Assembly (NCBI GenBank): GCA_902799855.1
Contig: CADCCA010000050.1
Location: 1-12,358 of the forward strand
Source of the DNA: an uncultured Erysipelotrichaceae bacterium
Lineage (GTDB): Bacteria > Bacillota_I > Bacilli_A > RFN20 > CAG-826
Direction of reading: 5' to 3'
DNA: 12,358 bases
The position numbers and the translations under genes are program-made. The notes under the pieces were generated by a model, which saw only the letters and a list, made by a program, of their open reading frames with translations, searched no databases and was not told where the DNA came from. Of the stretch, positions 1-6,985 are shown piece after piece. Numbering within the stretch: position 1 is the first letter of the stretch; every line of letters starts with the position of its first letter.

Positions 1-843
1 CGCATTAGCGACTTTCGCTCTATCAACACCCGCTAAATTGCCAGTGGTAATTTTGCTTAATGACACAGATGATTCAGCACCAACTAAACGGGTAACTAAT
101 TGTTCAGCTGGCATTTCAAGAGAGAAAATGGCAACTGGTTTATCAGTACGATTAGCAGCACGATAAGCAAAGTTAAGAGCTAAAGCGGTTTTACCAACAG
201 AAGGACGAGCTGCAACAATGATCATGTCGCCAGCGTGGAAACCTTGGGTGATTTTATTTAATGAATCGAAACCAGTTGTTAAACCATTAACACCATCGGT
301 TTTTGTTTCTTTTGGTGTTTCAATGGACATCTTGACGCTTTCAGCGACAGTTTCAACTTTCTTGAATTCTGAAACTCTTCTTTTTTCTGTCGCAGTTTTT
401 AAAAGGGCTTCACTATCAGCGACGAAACCATTGATGTCATTGATTTCATCGTTTAAGAATTTATAATCGATATCACGGCAAGATTGAATCAATCTTCTTA
501 ATACCGCTTGATCGTTAACAATGTTAACGTAGTAATCTATGGAAGAAAGAGCAACCATCGCATCAGAGATTTGTTGAAGATATTCAACACCACCGATGGC
601 TTCGAGTTCTTTCATATTCATTAATTCTTCAGTAACGGTTAAAACATCAACTGCGGATTCTTTATCAAATAAGCTTCTAATAGCGCGATAAATTAGTTGA
701 TGTTTACCAAGGTAAAAGTCATCTTCGTTTAAGGAAGAAAAGACAGTGAAAAGACATTCTCTAGATAAAAGAGCAGAACCTAAAACAGCTTGTTCAGCTT
801 GTTCGTTATATGGTAAGTCTCTTGGTGCTTTAGAACGAGCCAT
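1..843 (-). CDS. dnaB: Replicative DNA helicase DnaB (DnaC in Bacillus), partial: N-terminal 281 residues
   Basis: Hexameric ATP-dependent helicase that unwinds DNA at the replication fork and recruits primase. The reverse strand from 843 is open to the window edge. It starts MARSKAPRDLPYNEQAEQAVLG, the usual DnaB opening. Residues 10-150 form the helical N-terminal domain that contacts primase. The RecA-like motor begins near residue 185 and carries the Walker A motif ARPSVGKT at 212-219 (Lys218). The segment IFSLEMPAEQLVTRL at 239-253 is also typical. The C-terminal part, with Walker B and DNA-binding loops, lies outside the window. No intein is seen in the visible part. The start follows the rplI stop by one base, and a strong AGGGGAGGAG ribosome site (851-860) lies inside the end of rplI, so it is the last visible gene of the gdpP-rplI-dnaB operon. 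Confidence 0.97.
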   Translation of the reverse strand, partial: MARSKAPRDLPYNEQAEQAVLGSALLSRECLFTVFSSLNEDDFYLGKHQLIYRAIRSLFDKESAVDVLTVTEELMNMKELEAIGGVEYLQQISDAMVALSSIDYYVNIVNDQAVLRRLIQSCRDIDYKFLNDEINDINGFVADSEALLKTATEKRRVSEFKKVETVAESVKMSIETPKETKTDGVNGLTTGFDSLNKITQGFHAGDMIIVAARPSVGKTALALNFAYRAANRTDKPVAIFSLEMPAEQLVTRLVGAESSVSLSKITTGNLAGVDRAKVANA

Positions 844-844
844 A

Positions 845-1297
845 TCATTTCTCCTCCCCTTGTAGATGAACGTTCACTTTTCCGATAACGCCTTTATATA
901 ATTCGACACTTAATTGGTGATAGCCAAGAATATCGAGTGGTCCTTTATCTAAGAATTTGCGTTTATCAATTTCGATATTGAATTGTTTATTTAATTCATC
1001 AGCGACTTGTTTTAAAGAAATCGCACCGAATAATTTACCTTCGCGACCAGTTTTGACTTTAAATTCGAGAGTAATCCCTTCAAGTTTCTTCGCTAATTCT
1101 TGGGCACTAGCCTTCATTTTGGCGGCATTTTCCCTAGCTTCTTCTTGTTGGTTTTCTAATACTTCGACACTTCTTTTGGTCACTTGCACAGCGAGATGAC
1201 GAGGAAAGAGGAAGTTAACAGCATAGCCATCACTGACTTCGATAGTTTGATCTTTTTTGCCGAGTTTTTTAACATCGGCTAAGAGTATTACTTTCAT
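845..1297 (-). CDS. rplI: 50S ribosomal protein bL9
   Basis: Large-subunit ribosomal protein that binds 23S rRNA near the L1 stalk and affects reading-frame maintenance. The 150-residue product matches the usual family length. The N-terminal rRNA-binding domain (1-50) contains KVILLADVKKLGKK and the signature GYAVNFLFPRHLAV. A charged connecting helix spans about 45-78 (ENQQEEARENAAKMKASAQE). The C-terminal domain includes GREGKLFGAIS and HLQGEE near the end. The start has a good AGGAGG site (1307-1312) inside the end of gdpP, nine bases upstream. It sits 4 bp after gdpP and 1 bp before dnaB, so translation is probably coupled along the operon. Its TGA stop shows TGA is not read as Trp here. 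Confidence 0.98.
   Translation of the reverse strand: MKVILLADVKKLGKKDQTIEVSDGYAVNFLFPRHLAVQVTKRSVEVLENQQEEARENAAKMKASAQELAKKLEGITLEFKVKTGREGKLFGAISLKQVADELNKQFNIEIDKRKFLDKGPLDILGYHQLSVELYKGVIGKVNVHLQGEEK
851..860 (-). promoter_or_regulatory. Strong Shine-Dalgarno of dnaB inside rplI
   Basis: AGGGGAGGAG on the reverse strand lies seven bases before the dnaB ATG and within the last codons of rplI. It fixes the dnaB start and supports translational coupling. It also shows that this organism does use SD-led initiation, in contrast to the SD-less starts of gdpP, alkD and the RT. Confidence 0.8.
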
Positions 1298-1301
1298 TCG
1301 A

Positions 1302-3338
1302 CTATTCCTCCTCGTTGTTCTTTGGTAAGCCAGTATTGGTGGCTTCTTTTAATGAAGATTCTAATACCATTAATATTTTTTGTTTGGCGACTTTCATGTC
1401 GTTGCCATTGAATAAGGCAGCGGCAGAAGTGAAGTGACCACCACCACCGAGTTTTTCACAAAGTAACGAAACGTTAATTGTGCCATCACTACGAGCGGAT
1501 AAGCGGATTTCTCTAGGGCTGATCTTACCGATAACAAATGCGGCGTGAACGCCTTTATATGTTAAGCATAAGTTAGCAGCCTTAGCGATTGTGGCATGGT
1601 CATATAATCTATCTGGATTAGCGGTAGCGATAACAACTCCGTAATATGGTGTTTCTAAGTTATCGGTGATATCCGCGACTTCTTTATGTTCTTCGTAACC
1701 ATCTTTTAAGAAGTCATCGGCGAGTGAGTTATCAGCACCATATTCTTTAAGAATAGTTGCGGCTTCAAATGTTCTAATACCAGTACTTCTACTCTTGAAA
1801 TATGCTGAATCAAGGAAGATGCCAGATAACATGATTGTGGCGTAGGTACTTGGTAATTCAATTCTTGGGTTGATTGATGAGAATCTGATGAATTCAGAAA
1901 TCAATTCACAAGTGGAAGACGCTGCTGGGTCAATATGGTTAAAGACTGGAGAATCGATATATTCTTCAGCACGTCTATGATGGTCGATAACGACAATCTT
2001 AGCCGCCATATCAACGAGTTTTGGCGCCATAACCATGCTTGGAATGTGGACGTCAACAACCACTAACAATGTATTACCATTAATCATGTCTTCTGCATCT
2101 TTAGAAGTGACGATTAATTTTTCTAATTCTTCTTTGCCAAATGAAGAGTTTAAAGCCGCTCTTGTTTTGGCTTCGGTATTCTTTAAGTCAACAACAACAC
2201 GAGCATCTTTCTTTAATCGAGTACAAATGGCTTTCATACCCAAACAGGCACCAAAGGCATCCATATCCATATTAGCGTGACCCATAATAAGGACACGTGA
2301 GGAAGCATTGATTAAAGAAATGAGTGAGTCAGCAAGAACACGAGTTTTAACTCTGTTACGTTTTTCTTGTGCTTCTGATTTACCACCATAGAACTTCATT
2401 TCTTGTCCATAAGCAGAAACGACAACTTGGTCACCACCACGGGACATAGCAATATCTAAAGCATCATTGGCTAGATCGTTTAATTTGTTAACATCCGGGA
2501 AGTCATGGGCGATACCAATTGATAAGGTTAATGGAATTTCACCACGAGATGATTCGCCTCTAACTTTATCAATGATGGAGAATTTATCTTCTAACATACG
2601 AGAGAATGAAGCATAGTTACATAGCATTGAGTAACTGTCATCTTTAATTCTTCTAAGAAGAACACCATAGTCTTTAGCGTAGCTGAAAATATCGTTTTTT
2701 ACTTTAGTAACAACGTCGTTAAAGTCATCGTCACCACGGACAACATCATCATAGTTATCAATCGCTAAAATACCGACGACTGGAGCTTGTTCTTTAGAAT
2801 AGTTGAAGATTTGTTCATAGTCGGTAATATCTTTGAAAATCCATAAGCCTGCTTCTGAGAGCAACTTAACTGCATAGGTTCTAGAGTTAATCATAACCTT
2901 AACACCTTGTTCACTAGCGTTGTTTTCTCTTAGGGCCGCTAACTCAGGTTGCCAGGCAATGATATCCATATCCATGATTTCGATATGTCTTGATTTAAAT
3001 AGATCATTGGTCCATAAAACTGTATTTTTATCATCAGTAATAGCTAAACCGATCATCGCAAAGTTATAAGCTTCTTGAACGTCACTACCAATAACTTCAG
3101 CAGCACGCAAGTCTGTCTTTTGTCTTAATGAAGATAAAAGCAAAATGACAATCCAAATAAAGAGGCTATCAAATACTGCGATAATAACTGCTGCTAAAGC
3201 AATAGCAAAAGGTTTGATAATGCTTTGAATATCGAAGAAATTGTTGAAATAGAACACCGCGAATATTGCTAATGCAACGATTTCAATAGTGATGATGATA
3301 AAAGATAAAGTTTTAATTCTCTTAATAGTTTTTCCCAT
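1302..3338 (-). CDS. gdpP: Cyclic-di-AMP phosphodiesterase GdpP (DHH/DHHA1 family)
   Basis: Membrane-anchored enzyme that hydrolyses c-di-AMP to pApA and so sets the level of this second messenger, which controls potassium and osmolyte uptake and wall homeostasis. The 678 residues show the full architecture. Two transmembrane helices lie at about 12-32 and 45-69, followed by a PAS-like segment (85-170). A degenerate GGDEF domain (180-310) has RRIKDDSYSML in place of an active motif and ends in SRGGDQVVV. The catalytic DHH-DHHA1 module spans 345-660. Metal ligands are visible: H354, D358 and D360 in HANMDMD, D429 in VVDVH, D452-H453-H454, and the GGGGHF motif at 631-636. It is the first gene of the operon with rplI and dnaB. 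The start has no Shine-Dalgarno but a TATAAT box 9 nt before the ATG, suggesting a leaderless transcript; a longer transcript from 3460 is also possible. Confidence 0.96.
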   Translation of the reverse strand: MGKTIKRIKTLSFIIITIEIVALAIFAVFYFNNFFDIQSIIKPFAIALAAVIIAVFDSLFIWIVILLLSSLRQKTDLRAAEVIGSDVQEAYNFAMIGLAITDDKNTVLWTNDLFKSRHIEIMDMDIIAWQPELAALRENNASEQGVKVMINSRTYAVKLLSEAGLWIFKDITDYEQIFNYSKEQAPVVGILAIDNYDDVVRGDDDFNDVVTKVKNDIFSYAKDYGVLLRRIKDDSYSMLCNYASFSRMLEDKFSIIDKVRGESSRGEIPLTLSIGIAHDFPDVNKLNDLANDALDIAMSRGGDQVVVSAYGQEMKFYGGKSEAQEKRNRVKTRVLADSLISLINASSRVLIMGHANMDMDAFGACLGMKAICTRLKKDARVVVDLKNTEAKTRAALNSSFGKEELEKLIVTSKDAEDMINGNTLLVVVDVHIPSMVMAPKLVDMAAKIVVIDHHRRAEEYIDSPVFNHIDPAASSTCELISEFIRFSSINPRIELPSTYATIMLSGIFLDSAYFKSRSTGIRTFEAATILKEYGADNSLADDFLKDGYEEHKEVADITDNLETPYYGVVIATANPDRLYDHATIAKAANLCLTYKGVHAAFVIGKISPREIRLSARSDGTINVSLLCEKLGGGGHFTSAAALFNGNDMKVAKQKILMVLESSLKEATNTGLPKNNEEE

Positions 3339-3347
3339 AGTGTCATT

Positions 3348-3376
3348 ATTATAAATAATCTATAAAAAATAATAAA
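3348..3376 (-). promoter_or_regulatory. Candidate leaderless promoter of gdpP
   Basis: A consensus TATAAT lies at 3353-3348 (reverse strand), with only nine bases to the gdpP ATG, so transcription would begin within a few bases of the start codon. The matching -35 position, 17 bp upstream, is TTTATT and weak. No purine-rich ribosome site precedes the ATG, which agrees with leaderless initiation. This is inference from spacing; the AT-rich setting makes chance -10 boxes likely. Confidence 0.4.
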
Positions 3377-3408
3377 TACAATTTAGCAAAATTTGCTTTG
3401 TATTTATT
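3361..3408 (-). terminator. AT-rich intrinsic terminator (reverse strand)
   Basis: On the reverse strand the arms AATAAATACAA (3408-3398) and TTGTATTTATT (3381-3371) form an 11-bp stem. An inner GCAAA/TTTGC stem (3396-3392 and 3390-3386) sits above an asymmetric bulge. A T-rich tract, ATTTTTTAT, follows directly (about 3369-3361). The position suits termination of the HTH-hydrolase gene before gdpP. It could also work as an attenuator for transcripts entering gdpP from 3460. The stem is AT-only outside the inner GC pairs, so its strength is uncertain. Confidence 0.55.
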
Positions 3409-3460
3409 AACGCAAAAATAACTTAATTTAACACGCTTTTAATAAGTTAGAAGGGGCGTG
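3361..3460 (-). ncRNA. Possible small RNA or gdpP attenuator leader
   Basis: Three elements line up on the reverse strand. A promoter-like TAGGCA-17-TATAAT (3494-3466) predicts a start near 3460. A hairpin follows with arms TAACACGC (3463-3456) and GCGTGTTA (3436-3429) around a 19-nt C-rich loop containing CCCCTTCT. The T-tailed hairpin at 3408-3361 closes the unit at about 100 nt. No open reading frame of note lies inside. It may be a free small RNA, an attenuated leader of gdpP, or simply terminator plus promoter clutter. The C-rich loop resembles loops that pair with ribosome sites in Firmicutes small RNAs, but no target is demonstrated. Confidence 0.3.
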
Positions 3461-3463
3461 TTA
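3429..3463. repeat. 8-bp perfect inverted repeat, 19-nt spacer
   Basis: TAACACGC at 3429-3436 and GCGTGTTA at 3456-3463 are exact reverse complements. The arms are GC-richer than the surrounding sequence. The repeat lies between the HTH-hydrolase stop and gdpP and overlaps the predicted transcription start near 3460. It lacks a T-tract and so is not itself a convincing terminator; an operator or a 5' RNA hairpin are both possible. Confidence 0.55.
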
Positions 3464-3465
3464 GT

Positions 3466-3494
3466 ATTATAGACCAGTTTTTGGATAATGCCTA
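3466..3494 (-). promoter_or_regulatory. Candidate sigma-A promoter upstream of gdpP
   Basis: On the reverse strand TAGGCA (3494-3489, four of six consensus bases) is separated by 17 bp from a perfect TATAAT (3471-3466). The predicted start near 3460 falls inside the right arm of the inverted repeat 3429-3463, so that repeat could be an operator at +1 or a 5' hairpin. The promoter would make a ~120-nt leader before gdpP. Confidence 0.4.
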
Positions 3495-3516
3495 ATATAA
3501 AATTAGAAAGTAAAAA

Positions 3517-4422
3517 TTATTTTAAAGTTCTAAGAATCCACTTCTTGATGAAGCGTTTTTCTTCTGGTGTATAGAAATAATGCTCGGCATCGCTCTTAAC
3601 GGTTAGTCTTGCTAATGGGTGGTTTTCTAAGAATTCCATCATGCTACCTGTATAGACTACTTGGTCATAGGCACCATACAAGATTTCCGTAGGAACATTC
3701 CATTTATCTTCTTCATTAGAAACGTGCTGATAGAAGTCATAAGAAAGAACTGTTCCATCATCTAATTTAATTGTGCCTTTTTCTTTTAAATCCTTATCTT
3801 TAATTCCATACATTTGCATTAAATCAACAATTTGTTGGAACATGCTAACGACAGGAGAAATGAAATAAGCTTTTTTGATCTTAAATATTGCTAAATACTC
3901 ACAAGCATAGAAAGCACCGATGGAATTAGCGATAATCATCACTTCATCGTAGCCTTTACTTAACTTTTTGAATTCGTTTTGGATCTTATCTTTTAATTCC
4001 CAAGGATTGCCATCTTGATAGTCCAATCCTTTGACATCATATTGATCCTTTAAGAAGGCATAATCCTTGGCTTCTTTGCTAGAACCGTTGGCACCGTGTA
4101 TGTAAATTGCCACTCTTTTGATGTTTTCAACAGGGGCTTCTTCAGCGTTTTCTGGATTTTGGACCACTACTATCTTTTTAACTACTTTTCTCCTCTTGGA
4201 GGAAGCTCTTTTTTTATTAGTATCAAAAAGGACATTGGCATCTAAATCGTATTTCTTTAAAAACAGGGCGATCTTTTCATAGGTCATATCTGCATCGCCT
4301 TTTTCAATGTGGGAGATAACAGATTTTCCATAATAGCCTAAAGATTTCGCTAAGGCTTCTTGAGTAAGATTATTCTTTTTTCTAAAATCTTTGATTTTCG
4401 GACCAATTGTTTTGTTTGCCAT
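3517..4422 (-). CDS. XRE-type helix-turn-helix protein fused to an alpha/beta serine hydrolase
   Basis: This 301-residue protein appears to join DNA binding to an esterase-like domain. Residues 8-66 are an XRE/Cro HTH (KIKDFRKKNNLTQEALAKSLG, then SVISHIEKGDADMTYEKIALFL). A basic, probably flexible linker follows (69-85, KKRASSKRRKVVKK). Residues 102-301 form a compact alpha/beta hydrolase: HGANG at 109-113, nucleophile elbow ANSIG with Ser167, likely acid Asp253 (GAYDQVV) and His281 (DAEHYFYTP). The elbow has Ala in place of the first Gly of GxSxG. No signal peptide or membrane helix is seen, so it is cytoplasmic. The start is supported by AGAGG (4431-4435) eight bases upstream. A palindrome over the promoter suggests autoregulation. 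It is divergent from the STAS-NRPS-esterase operon, which it might also regulate. The substrate is unknown. Confidence 0.85.
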   Translation of the reverse strand: MANKTIGPKIKDFRKKNNLTQEALAKSLGYYGKSVISHIEKGDADMTYEKIALFLKKYDLDANVLFDTNKKRASSKRRKVVKKIVVVQNPENAEEAPVENIKRVAIYIHGANGSSKEAKDYAFLKDQYDVKGLDYQDGNPWELKDKIQNEFKKLSKGYDEVMIIANSIGAFYACEYLAIFKIKKAYFISPVVSMFQQIVDLMQMYGIKDKDLKEKGTIKLDDGTVLSYDFYQHVSNEEDKWNVPTEILYGAYDQVVYTGSMMEFLENHPLARLTVKSDAEHYFYTPEEKRFIKKWILRTLK

Positions 4423-4474
4423 ACGCCTATCCTCTTTAAAAAATACTTAGATAATATGTCGGTTTTACAAATCA

Positions 4475-4503
4475 ATTATAGTTGCCAGTTGTTCTATTTA
4501 CAA
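4475..4503 (-). promoter_or_regulatory. Sigma-A promoter of the HTH-hydrolase gene
   Basis: On the reverse strand TTGTAA (4503-4498) and a perfect TATAAT (4480-4475) are separated by exactly 17 bp. The predicted start near 4468 gives a leader of about 45 nt that contains the AGAGG ribosome site at 4431-4435. This is one of the best promoter matches in the window. Confidence 0.65.
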
Positions 4504-4505
4504 CT
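4487..4505. promoter_or_regulatory. Palindromic operator candidate AGTTGT-N7-ACAACT
   Basis: The 6-bp arms at 4487-4492 and 4500-4505 are perfect inverted copies with a 7-bp spacer. They cover the -35 box and part of the spacer of the HTH-hydrolase promoter. This is the size and placement expected for a dimeric XRE-type repressor, so the gene beside it is the natural candidate to bind here. The STAS promoter starts 60 bp further on, close enough for shared control. Binding is inference. Confidence 0.45.
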
Positions 4506-4565
4506 TAGATTATTTTTGCAACATAATATTCTTCTGAAATATATATCATTATTATTAATTTATTT

Positions 4566-4595
4566 TTGACTTTAAGTGCGCTTACGTGGTCTAAT
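4566..4595 (+). promoter_or_regulatory. Sigma-A promoter of the STAS-NRPS-esterase operon
   Basis: TTGACT at 4566-4571 (five of six consensus) is followed after 18 bp by TCTAAT at 4590-4595 (five of six). The predicted start is near 4602, leaving a ~33-nt leader with the purine-rich site GAGAGGGA (4623-4630) just before the STAS ATG. It is divergent from the HTH-hydrolase promoter. No alternative-sigma-factor promoter was recognised. Confidence 0.55.
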
Positions 4596-4634
4596 AAAAG
4601 GGTAAAGTTTTTATAAAAAAGTGAGAGGGATTTT

Positions 4635-4934
4635 ATGAACGTTACAAAAAATCAATCAGGCTCTGAGCTTTTCGTTGTGGTTGAAGGAAACATCGACAGC
4701 ACTACTGCTCCTGAATTAAACAACGCAATTTGCGATTCTTTAAAAGGTATTAACTCCTTGATTTTCGATTTCAAAAAAGTTAGCTACATTTCTTCTGCAG
4801 GTTTACGTGTTTTATTAGCGTCCCGCAAAGCATTAGCTGATGACGGAAAAGTCATTATCCGTGGTCCAAATCAAAACGTCATGGACATTTTCTCTATGAC
4901 TGGTTTCGACAATATTTTAATTATCGAAAAATAG
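4635..4934 (+). CDS. STAS-domain protein, anti-sigma factor antagonist type
   Basis: A stand-alone 99-residue STAS domain of the SpoIIAA/RsbV type. Such proteins bind and sequester an anti-sigma or other HATPase switch kinase when unphosphorylated. Phosphorylation of one serine releases the partner. The fold is visible as FVVVEGNIDSTTAPEL (13-28), SLIFDFKKVSYISSAGLRVLL (41-61) and VIIRGPNQNVMDIFSMTGF (73-91). By alignment to SpoIIAA (DSSG), Ser54 in ISSAG takes the phospho-acceptor place. There is no kinase, phosphatase or sigma factor in the window, so the partner must be elsewhere. It leads an operon: its stop is 10 bp from the adenylation gene, and the AGGAG site for that gene overlaps the stop. 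The pairing with an NRPS-like gene suggests regulation of, or localisation with, that pathway, but this is inference. Confidence 0.88.
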   Translation: MNVTKNQSGSELFVVVEGNIDSTTAPELNNAICDSLKGINSLIFDFKKVSYISSAGLRVLLASRKALADDGKVIIRGPNQNVMDIFSMTGFDNILIIEK

Positions 4935-4944
4935 GAGATTACCT

Positions 4945-6942
4945 ATGTATATCATCGAACAATTAGCGGCTTATACCGCTGAATCGCCAAATAATGCGAT
5001 TCTATTTGACGAGGCCCACAATAAGGGTATTACCTACGCCAAATTAGATGACCTATCTGGTCGTATTTACGCATACTTAAAACAAAACAATATCGGAAAA
5101 GAAGACTTTGTCTTAATTAATCTTCCACGCGGCGTTATGCCAATCATCACCATGATCGGTGTTTGGAAAAGCGGCGCTGCCTGGGCATTAGTTGAAGATA
5201 CCTATGCTCCTGAACGTATTGCTTATATCCGCCAAGATTGTGGCTGTAAGATTGAAATTTCTTCTGCTAACTGGGAAGAAATTATGAAAACAGAACCACT
5301 TCAAGGTTATGAACAAGTCGGTTTACACGATGCTGCCTACGCTATCTATACTTCCGGCACCACTGGTAATCCAAAGGGTGTTTTACACGAATACGGAAAT
5401 TTAGAAAGAGCGATTGACTCCATTAGAATTAAAGGCAAAACTCCATTCGATGGCAAAGATCGTTTAGCGTTATTAGCACCACTTAACTTCGTAGCCTCTG
5501 TTATCGTTATTCTTAAAGCGTTAAGCGTCCATAATGGTAAAACATTCGTGGTTAGCTATGCCACAATCAAAAACCCAATGGCGTTAAAGATGTTCTTATT
5601 TGAAAAGCGCATCTCCATCACATTCTTAACTCCTTCATACGTCAGAATGCTTGGCAACACCACTGGTCCATTCTTAAGAATGTTATTTGTTGGTAGTGAG
5701 CCTGCCAATAACGTCTATAACAAAAACTTAGAATTAATTAATATTTACGCCTGTTCCGAAAGCGGCTTTGCCGTTGGTGTTTTCTTAATTGATAAATCAT
5801 ATGAAACATGCCCAATTGGTAAACCAGAAGTTGAAACCAAAATTGTCTTATTAGACGAAGATGGCAATGAAGCTAAAGAAGGCGAAATTGGTGAATTATG
5901 CTTCGAAAATCCATATGTTAGAGGCTATATCAATCTCCCAGAAGAAAGCAAAAAAGCTTTCACTGATGGTTTCTACCATTCAGGTGACTTAGCCAGAAAA
6001 AACGAAAATGGCGATTATGTCTTACTCGGTCGTTCCGGTGACATGATTAAAATCAATGGTAACCGTATTGAACCAGCCGAAATCGAAGCCGCTGTTAAGG
6101 CCGCTCTTAAAGTTAAATGGGCAGCAGCGCGTGGTTTTGAAGAAGGCGGTAAGAGTTACTTATGCGCCTACTATAATGAAGACGTCCAATTCGATCCAAA
6201 TGAAATTAGACAAGAATTAATGAAGAGACTTCCTTACTACATGATTCCTGCCTTCTTCATGAAGATTGATACCATTCCATTAAAGGCTAATGGTAAATTC
6301 GATAGAAAAGCTTTGCCAAAGCCAGACGCTAGTGATTTCAAGACTGAATATGTCGCTCCAACAAACGAAACCGAAGAAAAGATTTGTCACGCAATGGAAA
6401 TAGTCTTAAAAGCGGACAAAGTTGGTATCCACGATGACTTCTATGAATTAGGTGGCGACTCACTCGGTTCAATCCAAGTTATTGTTAACGCTGAATTACC
6501 AGGCTTAAACGCTAGTGAAATCTTCCGTGGTCGTACTCCAGAAAAGATTGCTAAGTTGTACTTAGAAAATCAAGCAAACGCTGATGGAGAATCTCCAGAA
6601 GTTAAAAACGCTGCTAGTATGAAACAAGATCATACTTTAACAGCGGAACAACTCTACATGGTTGACTATCAACTATATACACCTAAATCCACAATGTATA
6701 ACTTATTCTCTATGCTCAAAGTGGATAAGGAAATGTTTGATATGGAAAAACTTGCAGGCACAATGAAGACTGTTATCAAGAATCACCCTGCATTATTAAC
6801 CACATTCCATTTCAATGATGATGGTGAAATTATCCAACGCTATACTCCAGAAGTATTAGAGGATATCCGTGTTGAAAAAGTCACTGAATTTGAATTTGAA
6901 AACTTAAAAGATAATTTAGTCATGCCGATACGTCTTCTTTGA
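4945..6942 (+). CDS. NRPS-like adenylation + carrier protein + start of condensation domain (frame broken near 6920-6942)
   Basis: Activates a carboxylic acid as acyl-AMP and loads it on its own phosphopantetheine arm. Adenylation domain (about 1-460): A3 YTSGTTGNPKG (135-145), A5 NIYACSESG (266-274), A7 YHSGDLA (344-350), A8 GRSGDMIKINGNRIEP (362-377), A10 NGKFDRKAL with the catalytic Lys451. Carrier domain (about 475-550): LGGDSL with modified Ser506. A condensation domain starts near 565 (LTAEQLYMVDYQ, NHPALLTTF) and stops abruptly after DNLVMPIRLL. The next part, including HHTVFDG, is encoded in the +1 frame, so this gene and the following one were one protein of nearly 1000 residues. The A4 segment reads FVAS (182-185) in place of FDxS, so the Asp that binds an alpha-amino group is absent. 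The product is unknown. The start has AGGAG at 4933-4937. Confidence 0.88.
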   Translation: MYIIEQLAAYTAESPNNAILFDEAHNKGITYAKLDDLSGRIYAYLKQNNIGKEDFVLINLPRGVMPIITMIGVWKSGAAWALVEDTYAPERIAYIRQDCGCKIEISSANWEEIMKTEPLQGYEQVGLHDAAYAIYTSGTTGNPKGVLHEYGNLERAIDSIRIKGKTPFDGKDRLALLAPLNFVASVIVILKALSVHNGKTFVVSYATIKNPMALKMFLFEKRISITFLTPSYVRMLGNTTGPFLRMLFVGSEPANNVYNKNLELINIYACSESGFAVGVFLIDKSYETCPIGKPEVETKIVLLDEDGNEAKEGEIGELCFENPYVRGYINLPEESKKAFTDGFYHSGDLARKNENGDYVLLGRSGDMIKINGNRIEPAEIEAAVKAALKVKWAAARGFEEGGKSYLCAYYNEDVQFDPNEIRQELMKRLPYYMIPAFFMKIDTIPLKANGKFDRKALPKPDASDFKTEYVAPTNETEEKICHAMEIVLKADKVGIHDDFYELGGDSLGSIQVIVNAELPGLNASEIFRGRTPEKIAKLYLENQANADGESPEVKNAASMKQDHTLTAEQLYMVDYQLYTPKSTMYNLFSMLKVDKEMFDMEKLAGTMKTVIKNHPALLTTFHFNDDGEIIQRYTPEVLEDIRVEKVTEFEFENLKDNLVMPIRLL

Positions 6943-6985
6943 TGTCCACCACACTGTTTTTGATGGTACATCATTAAAAGTCTTC

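Noticed and set aside
4360..4569. 69-codon plus-strand frame across the HTH start and intergenic region
   Set aside because: Its first part is antisense to the HTH domain and the rest is AT-rich intergenic sequence with promoters on it; the translation resembles no protein family.
6900..6945. Programmed ribosomal frameshift joining the two NRPS parts
   Set aside because: No slippery heptamer or downstream pseudoknot was found, and about 20 conserved residues are absent whichever frame change is used.
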